Below, in pieces: positions 1 to 5,115 of a stretch of 10,940 bases of DNA. The translations under genes were made by a program, and so were the position numbers. Each line of letters begins with the position of its first letter. Position 1 is the first letter of the stretch. Location: NCBI GenBank assembly GCA_016210125.1, contig JACQUS010000121.1:1-10940 (forward strand). Direction: 5' to 3'. Source of the stretch: Chloroflexota bacterium (GTDB lineage: Bacteria > Chloroflexota > UBA6077 > FW602-bin22 > JACQUS01). The notes under the pieces were generated by a model. The model was given only the letters and a program-made list of their open reading frames with translations, ran no database searches and was not told the origin of the DNA.

Positions 1-1045
1 GCTTGGGGCGGCTTGCACGATCGACGCCACCGGCAAGCTGGTCCTGCCCGGACTGGTGGCGCTCGGCCCGGCTGCGCCCGATGACTCCGCAGAGTTGCTG
101 CGGCTCAGCCGCGCGGCGGCCTTCGGCGGCGTGACCACGCTGGCGCTGACTGTGCCGGCCGACGTCGTGCCCCAGGTCGCGGAGAGGGCCGCATTAGGCG
201 CATACTTAGGCGCATACCAGGATATCGCGCTGGTCGCGAGGTGCGCGCCGCCGAAGGCCGCGGCCGCCGAGGCCACGCTGGCCGCCGGAGCGGTCGCGCT
301 GGCACACGCCGGCGACACGGCTCCAACGCCGGCGCTTGCCAGGGCGCTAGCCGCGCTGGCGGGCCGCGACGCGGCAGTGCTGATCGGTGGCAAGCCCACT
401 GCGCGTGTGTGGCGGCGCTGGTGCGACCTGGCCGCGCGCCACGGTCTTGCGCTGGGCGTCGCTGCCGGCGCGGCCACCCCGGCCCTCGTCGCCGCCGGCC
501 TTGGCCACGGCGTGCAGGCCGTCGCGCTGCTGCGTTTAGGCGATCTCTTCGCTCTCACCCCTGAGCCGGGCGGTCACGTGTCGCCCGACGGCGGGTGTGG
601 CGCCTGGCCGCCGAGCGGCGCGCGGCCCTCTGCCTGCGCCCAGGCCGTGCGCGCCGGGCTGCCGGCGGCGCTGCTGCTGGAGGCAGAGGAGGCGCCGTGG
701 GCGCTGTCGGCGCTGAGCACGCCGGCCGCGCTCGGCGATGCACTGCCGCTGGAGCGCCTGGCCGAGCTCTTGGCCGAGATCCTGGCCGCCGGCCCGGCGC
801 GGGCTCTCGGGCTGTTCCCGCGCAAAGGCGCGCTCGCGGTCGGCTCGGATGCGGACCTCGTGGTCGTCGATCCGCAGCGGCGCTGGCGGCCCGTCGAGCC
901 GGCCGACCAGAGGCAGGGTCGTCTGTGGTGCGGACGGGAGATGGTAGGGCAGGCGATCCTCTCGCTCGCACGCGGCCGGCTCTTGCTGCTCGAAGACGAG
1001 CTCAAGCTGCGGCCCGGCGCCGGGGCGCTGCTGCGCGCGGAGTAG
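1..1045 (+). CDS. Dihydroorotase-like amidohydrolase, 5'-truncated by window edge, probably non-catalytic
   Basis: The frame is open from base 2 to the TAG at 1043-1045, giving 347 visible residues; the true start lies left of the window. The beginning reads IDATGKLVLPG, the strand that normally leads into the DxHxHxR metal site of dihydroorotases and related cyclic amidohydrolases. The end has KGALAVGSDADLVVVD, the family's usual C-terminal beta-sandwich signature, and between them FGGVTTLAL matches the AAxGGVTT helix. The expected metal-binding His-x-His after LPG is replaced by VALGPAAPDDS, and I see no DHAPH-type motif later. Known family precedent is the inactive PyrC' partner of aspartate transcarbamoylase; whether pyrB lies upstream cannot be seen. 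A metal-independent or structural role is inferred. The family membership is fairly sure, the substrate is not. It ends 138 bases before nhaA, with no clear terminator or promoter between them. Confidence 0.75.
   Translation, partial: LGAACTIDATGKLVLPGLVALGPAAPDDSAELLRLSRAAAFGGVTTLALTVPADVVPQVAERAALGAYLGAYQDIALVARCAPPKAAAAEATLAAGAVALAHAGDTAPTPALARALAALAGRDAAVLIGGKPTARVWRRWCDLAARHGLALGVAAGAATPALVAAGLGHGVQAVALLRLGDLFALTPEPGGHVSPDGGCGAWPPSGARPSACAQAVRAGLPAALLLEAEEAPWALSALSTPAALGDALPLERLAELLAEILAAGPARALGLFPRKGALAVGSDADLVVVDPQRRWRPVEPADQRQGRLWCGREMVGQAILSLARGRLLLLEDELKLRPGAGALLRAE
194..217 (+). repeat. In-frame 12-base tandem duplication
   Basis: The 12-mer TTAGGCGCATAC occurs twice back to back (194-205 and 206-217) inside the amidohydrolase-like gene. 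It adds a second LGAY to the protein (LGAYLGAY). Both copies use TTA for leucine, which is rare in this GC-rich gene, so the duplication looks recent and exact. Confidence 0.9.
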
Positions 1046-1183
1046 GCCCCGTTGCCGCGCCCCACTGCGCCGATGCCGCGGTGGCCGCGCGAGGCCGGGG
1101 GAGCGGGTGGCGGCCGGCGGCATTGGGGTCGCCACGTCGCCGCGGGCGCACCGCCGAATGCGAGCAAGTGCGAAGGAGGACTG

Positions 1184-2527
1184 ATGGCAAGCACGTATGA
1201 CCAAGCGTCCGAGGACGCGAAGCCGCGGATTGAGCGGCTGCTTCTGCCATTCCAGGAGTTCGCCCACCGCGAGGAGTCACGTGGGCTCTTGCTGCTGGCG
1301 TGCACGTTCGTCGCGCTGCTGTGGGCCAACTCCCCCTGGGCGGAGACCTACGTCGGCCTCTGGCAAACGAAGCTCGGCATCACATTCGGCGCGGTCGGAT
1401 TGGCGAAGCCGTTGCTCCTGTGGATCAACGACGGCCTCATGGCCATGTTCTTCTTTGTGATCGGACTGGAGATCAAGCGCGAGGTGCTCGTCGGCGAGCT
1501 ATCTTCGCCACGGCAGGCAGTCCTGCCCATCGCCGCGGCCGTCGGCGGGATGGTCGTCCCGGCGCTCTTCTATCTGCTGCTCAACGTGGGGACCGACCGG
1601 GAGCGTGGCTGGGGCATCCCTATGGCCACCGATATCGCCTTCGCCTTGGGCGTCCTAGCGCTCGTCGGTCGCAGCGTCCCTTTCAGCCTCAAGATGTTCC
1701 TGACCGCCCTGGCGGTTGTCGACGACCTCGGCGCCGTGCTCGTCATCGCGCTGTTCTATACGTCGACGATCTCGTGGCTCAGCCTCGGTGCGGGAGCGGT
1801 ATTTCTCCTTGCGCTGGCCGTAGCGAATCGTGCGGGCGTGCGCAACCCATTGGTCTATGCCGCGCTGGGCATCGGCGGGCTCTGGCTCGCGTTCCTGCTT
1901 TCGGGCGTGCACGCGACCATCGCCGGCGTCCTCGCGGCGCTGGCCATTCCGGCCCGCACGCGCATCGACGCCGATCGCTTCGCCGCGGAGGGTCGAGCGC
2001 TCCTCGACGTCTTTCAGAGCAGCGGTGACGCTGGCGCTAGCGTGTTGGCGAACCCGACCCAGGCCGGCGTCCTGGAGGCGCTGCGCGACACCTGTGAGCA
2101 CGCGACGACGCCGCTCCAGCGTCTGGAGCACGTCCTGCATCCGTGGGTGAGCTTTCTTGTCATGCCCGTGTTCGCACTGGCGAACGCCGGCGTCGCGCTG
2201 GGCGGTGAGGCAGCCGCACTGCCGCTGCAGCCGGTGGCGCTGGGCGTGCTGCTGGGTCTCGTCGTGGGTAAGCCCGTGGGGATCGTCGGCGCGAGCTGGC
2301 TGGCAGTACGGCTCGGCATCGCGAGCATGCCACCGGGGGCCACCTGGCGGCAAGTGCTCGGCGTCGGCTTCCTCGGCGGCATCGGCTTCACGATGTCGCT
2401 CTTCATCGCTGGCCTGGCCTTCGCCGGGACGCCGCTGCAGGACGCGGCGAAGGTGGGCATTTTGGGCGCGTCGGTGGTGGCAGGCCTCGTCGGTTGGTGG
2501 ATCTTGCGCTCGGCCGGGCCGCGCTAA
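1184..2527 (+). CDS. nhaA: Na+/H+ antiporter NhaA
   Basis: This 447-residue inner-membrane protein exchanges Na+ (or Li+) for H+ for sodium and pH homeostasis. The sequence has the family motifs in order: FFFVIGLEIKRE at 89-100, ATDIAFALG at 148-156 (Asp150, equivalent to E. coli Asp133), ALAVVDDLGA at 175-184 (Asp180/Asp181, equivalent to the ion-binding Asp163/Asp164), SGVHATIAGV at 240-249, LHPWVSF at 318-324, and GKPVGI at 362-367 (Lys363, equivalent to Lys300). About twelve hydrophobic segments are visible, so the protein looks complete and functional. I chose the ATG at 1184 because GGAGG lies six bases upstream; an upstream ATG at 1052 would add 44 residues of non-membrane, arginine/glycine-rich sequence. 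Its composition is visibly less GC-rich than its neighbours. It is convergent with the small minus-strand gene that ends at 2630. Confidence 0.97.
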   Translation: MASTYDQASEDAKPRIERLLLPFQEFAHREESRGLLLLACTFVALLWANSPWAETYVGLWQTKLGITFGAVGLAKPLLLWINDGLMAMFFFVIGLEIKREVLVGELSSPRQAVLPIAAAVGGMVVPALFYLLLNVGTDRERGWGIPMATDIAFALGVLALVGRSVPFSLKMFLTALAVVDDLGAVLVIALFYTSTISWLSLGAGAVFLLALAVANRAGVRNPLVYAALGIGGLWLAFLLSGVHATIAGVLAALAIPARTRIDADRFAAEGRALLDVFQSSGDAGASVLANPTQAGVLEALRDTCEHATTPLQRLEHVLHPWVSFLVMPVFALANAGVALGGEAAALPLQPVALGVLLGLVVGKPVGIVGASWLAVRLGIASMPPGATWRQVLGVGFLGGIGFTMSLFIAGLAFAGTPLQDAAKVGILGASVVAGLVGWWILRSAGPR

Positions 2528-2545
2528 GCGCGGGCTTCGGTCGCA

Positions 2546-2572
2546 GCGCCGCACTTTGACGGGCTGCGGCGC
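2546..2572. terminator. Possible hairpin terminator between convergent genes
   Basis: The inverted repeat GCGCCGCA (2546-2553) and TGCGGCGC (2565-2572) forms a perfect 8-base stem with an 11-base loop, in the 102-base gap between the nhaA stop and the stop of the convergent gene. There is no T-run on either side, so a rho-independent terminator is only suggested by position. Confidence 0.4.
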
Positions 2573-2629
2573 CCGGTCGACGACGATGGTCGGCAAGACA
2601 GCGCCGCAGCTCGCGCACGGTCGGCGGGG

Positions 2630-2980
2630 CTAGCCGCTGTGGTCGATGAAGCGCGCCGGGCGCTCGGCGCTGGAGCGGTACGACTGCATGAGGCGCTGCC
2701 CGCCGCGGAGGGCGCCGAGCTCCTGCTGTGCCGCCTCGAGCGCCTGTCGTAGGCGCGTGGCGTTGGCCTCGTCAGTCTGCAGGATCGCGCGCGCGAGCGT
2801 CTCCGTCTCCTGGCGCTCGCGCTGCTCGGAGGGGAGGCCGGCGGTGTCGATGAGCGCGAGCAGGGCTTCGCGCTCATCGAGGATGGCGAGGAAGCGGTCG
2901 AACTCGCCGGCGTCGAGCGCCTCGGCTTGGCGGCGCGCGGCGTTGTGGAGCGCTCGATAGTGCCCCAACGCGGCGTGCAT
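2630..2980 (-). CDS. Small helical protein, FlgN/FliT-like
   Basis: The gene encodes 116 residues, starting at ATG 2980 with GGAG eight bases upstream. The protein is almost entirely charged, alanine/leucine-rich helix: residues about 3-45 and 52-95 look like two long amphipathic helices separated by a short turn at AGLPSEQ. It ends with LMQSYRSSAERPARFIDHSG, where a tyrosine and a terminal RFID follow the second helix. Length and pattern resemble FlgN/FliT-type export chaperones, which bind flagellar hook-filament proteins in the cytoplasm. No other flagellar gene is in the window, so this is a resemblance and not an assignment. It lies 109 bases downstream of the 64-residue gene and is probably on the same transcript, under the SAM riboswitch. 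Confidence 0.6.
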   Translation of the reverse strand: MHAALGHYRALHNAARRQAEALDAGEFDRFLAILDEREALLALIDTAGLPSEQRERQETETLARAILQTDEANATRLRQALEAAQQELGALRGGQRLMQSYRSSAERPARFIDHSG

Positions 2981-3070
2981 CGTGCCCGCTCCGACTGGCG
3001 TGGCAGGGTCGCTACGGCCGCCCACGGCGCGTGCTGGCGGCTGCGCAGCGCAGCGCTGGCGGCGCGCTGG

Positions 3071-3085
3071 GCCGCAAGCTGCGGC
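3071..3085 (-). other. Short intercistronic hairpin
   Basis: GCCGCA (3071-3076) and TGCGGC (3080-3085) pair around a 3-base loop just after the TAA of the 64-residue gene on the minus strand. No U-tract follows, so this may be an RNA-stability or partial-termination element, or chance in GC-rich DNA. Confidence 0.3.
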
Positions 3086-3089
3086 TATC

Positions 3090-3284
3090 TTAGCAGACGC
3101 GCTGGTGGCGCACGACCTCGGCGAGGTCGCGAATCTCGGCGAGCAGCTCCCAGTGGCGCTCCGTGGGTAGACCGCGTTGCAGGCGTGTCCCCGCTTCGGT
3201 CCGGAGGGCCTGCTCCAGAGCACCGAGCAGCTCGGTCAAGAGCGTGAGCTGCCCGGTGCTGAGCGTCGTGATGCCGGTCGTCAC
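3090..3284 (-). CDS. Unrecognised 64-residue protein behind a SAM riboswitch
   Basis: I do not recognise this protein. The frame stays open far upstream, but the likely start is GTG at 3284, because a purine-rich GGAGTGGAGAGG directly precedes it and because everything upstream is riboswitch RNA. The product begins with TTGITTLSTGQ, continues with a leucine-rich helix (LTLLTELLGALEQALRTEAG, residues 13-32), then a probable second helix (HWELLAEIRDLAEVVRHQ, residues 44-61), and ends in a single C-terminal cysteine. No signal peptide, membrane segment or metal motif is visible. It is the first reading frame after the S-box terminator and probably forms a two-gene unit with the FlgN/FliT-like gene. 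It could be a small regulator or adaptor; an alternative is that it is a non-functional remnant left after the original riboswitch target was lost. Confidence 0.55.
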   Translation of the reverse strand: MTTGITTLSTGQLTLLTELLGALEQALRTEAGTRLQRGLPTERHWELLAEIRDLAEVVRHQRVC

Positions 3285-3320
3285 CCCTCTCCACTCCTTC
3301 GCGGCGGCGTGGCCACGGAT

Positions 3321-3357
3321 AACAAAAAGCCCTCTGCCCGTGTGGGGAAGAGGGCTT
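3321..3357 (-). terminator. Intrinsic terminator of the SAM riboswitch expression platform
   Basis: Read on the minus strand, AAGCCCTCT (3357-3349) pairs perfectly with AGAGGGCTT (3335-3327), with a small inner CCC/GGG pairing in the loop, and is followed by TTTTTGTT (3328-3321). It lies 27 bases downstream of the aptamer and 37 bases upstream of the GTG start, as expected for a transcriptional riboswitch. The 3' side of aptamer P4/P1 (GGGGAGAG, 3397-3390) can pair with the terminator's 5' arm (CTCTTCCCC, 3352-3344) with one bulge, which gives a plausible antiterminator. Confidence 0.85.
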
Positions 3358-3384
3358 CGCGGCTTTCGCGTTCCGCCCGCGCGG

Positions 3385-3487
3385 CCTATCTCTCCCCAAG
3401 CCGGGGCTGGATGTGGCACCTTGCCAAGCCGGTGGCAGGTTGCCGTGCGGGTCAACGGGCCAGGTCCCTCGCCGCACTCTCGATAAG
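3385..3487 (-). promoter_or_regulatory. SAM-I (S-box) riboswitch aptamer
   Basis: On the minus strand this 103-base element shows the S-box core in order and spacing. P1 is CTTATC (3487-3482) pairing with GATAGG (3390-3385), and GAGAG follows P1. P2 contains GAGGGACCTGGCCC (3470-3457) then GTTGACCC, with an outer helix GTGCGG/CCGCAC. The invariant GGCAACC is at 3444-3438. The P3 arms are ACCTGCCA and TGGCAAGGT. The core GGTGCCACATCC is at 3420-3409, and the P4 stem is CCCC/GGGG. In the known family, S-adenosylmethionine binding stabilises P1 and favours the downstream terminator, so the switch is OFF at high SAM. The promoter lies just upstream and the terminator just downstream, so the device looks intact. 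Its usual targets are methionine or SAM synthesis and transport genes; here the next frame is an unknown 64-residue gene. Confidence 0.9.
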
Positions 3488-3503
3488 TATGCAGTTGCCT
3501 CTT

Positions 3504-3532
3504 CATATAGCAGATGCACGCGTGCTCGTCAA
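3504..3532 (-). promoter_or_regulatory. Sigma70-like promoter for the SAM-riboswitch transcript
   Basis: On the minus strand TTGACG (3532-3527) and TATATG (3509-3504) are separated by exactly 17 bases. The predicted start near 3497 is about ten bases upstream of the aptamer's P1 helix, which supports the assignment. The leader to the GTG start would be about 213 bases. Confidence 0.75.
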
Positions 3533-3552
3533 GTCCCGCCGGACTGGGGTGC

Positions 3553-3581
3553 TTGACGCCGCCGGAGCGCCGTACTAGACT
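3553..3581 (+). promoter_or_regulatory. Sigma70-like promoter for the subtilase gene
   Basis: TTGACG (3553-3558) and TAGACT (3576-3581) are spaced by 17 bases and lie about 60 bases upstream of the subtilase start. It is back to back with the riboswitch promoter; the two -35 boxes are 20 bases apart. Confidence 0.6.
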
Positions 3582-3643
3582 GCGAAGCGGGCGAGCGGAC
3601 GGGCAGTCTGCCGGCCGCCGACCCCGGACGGGAGGTGCCGCCT

Positions 3644-4990
3644 GTGGCTCGTCATCTGCGCTCGGCCGGCCTGGCCCTGCTGCTCGGCGCGCTCCCGCTC
3701 CTGGTGCTGGCCCTGCCGCTCGGCCGCGCTGTCGGCGCGCCGGTGCCCGGCCTTGAGCCGGCGGTCGCGCTGACCGGGGCGCCGACGTGGCACGGGCGCG
3801 GCTACCGCGGCGAGGGGCAGCTCGTCGCTATCTACGACCTCGGCTTCGAGGGCTACCGCGCACGTCTCGGCTCGACCTTGCCGCCGGAGAGCCAGGTCGA
3901 GGTGCGCTCGTTCCGCGCCGAAGGCATCGAGCCCCGCGGCGAGACGCACGGCACCGGCGTGGCCGAGATCGTCCACGCGGTCGCCCCGGCGGCGCGGCTA
4001 CTCCTGGTGAACTACGATCCGAGCAGCCCGAAGTCGATCAACGACGCTTACGAGTTCATCGTCGGCCGCCGACCGTCGGTGCTCCAAGCCTCCGTCTTTT
4101 TCATTACGCTCTATCGCGGCGACGGCACCGGGACGGAGAACGAGAACGCCGCGGCGGCCGAGGCGGCCGGCATCGTTTGGGTGCAGTCGGCCGGCAACTT
4201 CGGGCTCAGGCACTGGGGCGGCTCGTCGGACGGGGCCGTGACGCCCGACGGCTACGTGCGCTTCGCGACGGCCGCCGGCGGGGTGACGACGAGCCAGACG
4301 GTGCGCTTGCTGGTCAACCAGAGCTACCGCTTCTTGCTGCGCTGGTACGACTGGCAGATGCGCGACCAAAGCTATCACCTGGTGCTGGAGCAGGGTGGCC
4401 AAGTGCTCCAGGAAGCCACGCGCCAGCGTGACAGCCGCGGGCCGCTGCCGCTGGAGTTCATCGAGTTCCGCCCCGCGGCCAGCGGCAGTTTCAGCCTGCG
4501 CGTGCGCGCGCTGCTGGCGAGCCGGCCGGTGCACCTGAACCTGTTCAGCTACGACGCTGACCTCAGCCCACCGGAGCCGGCGACCAGTCTCTCGAACTAC
4601 GCCGACTCGCAGCACGTGCTAACGGTCGGGGGTGTACGCTGGGACACCCTCCAGATCGAAGCGTACAGCAGCCGTGGCCCGACCCTGGACAGTCGCGTCA
4701 AGCCCGACGTCGTCGGGCCGACCTGCGTGCCGGTCAGCGTGGTCATCCCGCCGCTGACGGACACGACGTTCTGCGGAACGTCGGCGGCGGCGCCCTTCGT
4801 CTCCGGCGCCGTCGCGCTGCTGCGCCAAGCGCGGCCCGAGCTGACGCCGGCGCAGGTGCGCGACTACCTGCGCAGCCAGGCGCGCGACCTCGGCCCGGTC
4901 GGGCCGGAGAGTGTCTACGGCTGGGGGCTGGCGCAGCTCGGCCAGCCGCCCGGCGGCTACCGCCTCTACCTGCCGGCCGTGCTGCGCTGA
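3644..4990 (+). CDS. Secreted S8 (subtilisin-family) serine peptidase with LYLPAVLR tail
   Basis: A 448-residue exported endopeptidase. GTG 3644 is preferred over GTG 3635 because GGGAGG lies eight bases upstream of it and overlaps the earlier one. Residues 1-32 form a signal peptide with a long leucine/alanine core ending near VGA. The catalytic triad is visible: Asp65 in AIYDLGFEG, His102 in THGTGVAEIV, Ser380 in CGTSAAAPFVSG; the oxyanion Asn185 is in QSAGNFG. Residues about 195-310, between Asn and Ser, look like a beta-rich insert of the kind found as accessory domains in bacterial subtilases. No inhibitor_I9 propeptide precedes the catalytic domain. Cys361 and Cys377 flank the Ser loop and could form a disulfide. 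The protein ends GGYRLYLPAVLR, a tail I associate with exported Chloroflexota proteins. It stands alone, with its own promoter, convergent with the MmgE/PrpD gene. Substrate unknown. Confidence 0.93.
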   Translation: MARHLRSAGLALLLGALPLLVLALPLGRAVGAPVPGLEPAVALTGAPTWHGRGYRGEGQLVAIYDLGFEGYRARLGSTLPPESQVEVRSFRAEGIEPRGETHGTGVAEIVHAVAPAARLLLVNYDPSSPKSINDAYEFIVGRRPSVLQASVFFITLYRGDGTGTENENAAAAEAAGIVWVQSAGNFGLRHWGGSSDGAVTPDGYVRFATAAGGVTTSQTVRLLVNQSYRFLLRWYDWQMRDQSYHLVLEQGGQVLQEATRQRDSRGPLPLEFIEFRPAASGSFSLRVRALLASRPVHLNLFSYDADLSPPEPATSLSNYADSQHVLTVGGVRWDTLQIEAYSSRGPTLDSRVKPDVVGPTCVPVSVVIPPLTDTTFCGTSAAAPFVSGAVALLRQARPELTPAQVRDYLRSQARDLGPVGPESVYGWGLAQLGQPPGGYRLYLPAVLR

Positions 4991-5029
4991 TGCGCCCGCC
5001 GTCCGGCCGCGGCGCGGCTTGCCGCCAGC

Positions 5030-5072
5030 GGGGGAATCCAAAGGGAGCGAAGCCCCCTTTGAGAATCCTTCC
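5030..5072 (+). repeat. Dispersed palindromic repeat, copy 1 (possible bidirectional terminator)
   Basis: The element begins GGGGGAATCC and carries the hairpin CAAAGGGAGC / GCCCCCTTTG (5039-5048 with 5052-5061, loop GAA, one mismatch), ending in AATCCTTCC. A close copy in reverse orientation is at 8520-8562. Here it sits in the 125-base gap between the convergent subtilase and MmgE/PrpD genes, with a short TTT on the plus side and AAA (TTT on the minus strand) on the other, so it may terminate both. Confidence 0.8.
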
Positions 5073-5115
5073 TACGGCAGGGTGGGGCCGCCCACCAAGG
5101 CTATGTTGAGTTGGC

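Noticed and set aside
1052..1183. Longer nhaA reading from ATG 1052
   Set aside because: The extra residues are Arg/Gly/Ala-rich with no NhaA similarity, and a strong GGAGG is placed for ATG 1184.
1655..2596. Long minus-strand open frame opposite nhaA
   Set aside because: It is antisense to a gene with conserved NhaA motifs; the translation is Arg/Gln/Asp-rich without any domain, as expected for a shadow frame in GC-rich DNA.
3321..3357. Simple gene-end terminator
   Set aside because: No minus-strand gene ends to its right. It lies between a promoter-aptamer and a start codon, which fits a riboswitch expression platform.
3285..3506. Upstream part of the minus-strand frame that includes the 64-residue gene (start at 3506)
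   Set aside because: The region is riboswitch RNA and terminator; the Pro/Gly/Arg-rich translation has no coding character.
3998..4615. Minus-strand open frame opposite the subtilase
   Set aside because: Shadow of the subtilase coding frame; low-complexity Arg/Ala/Val product with no start context.
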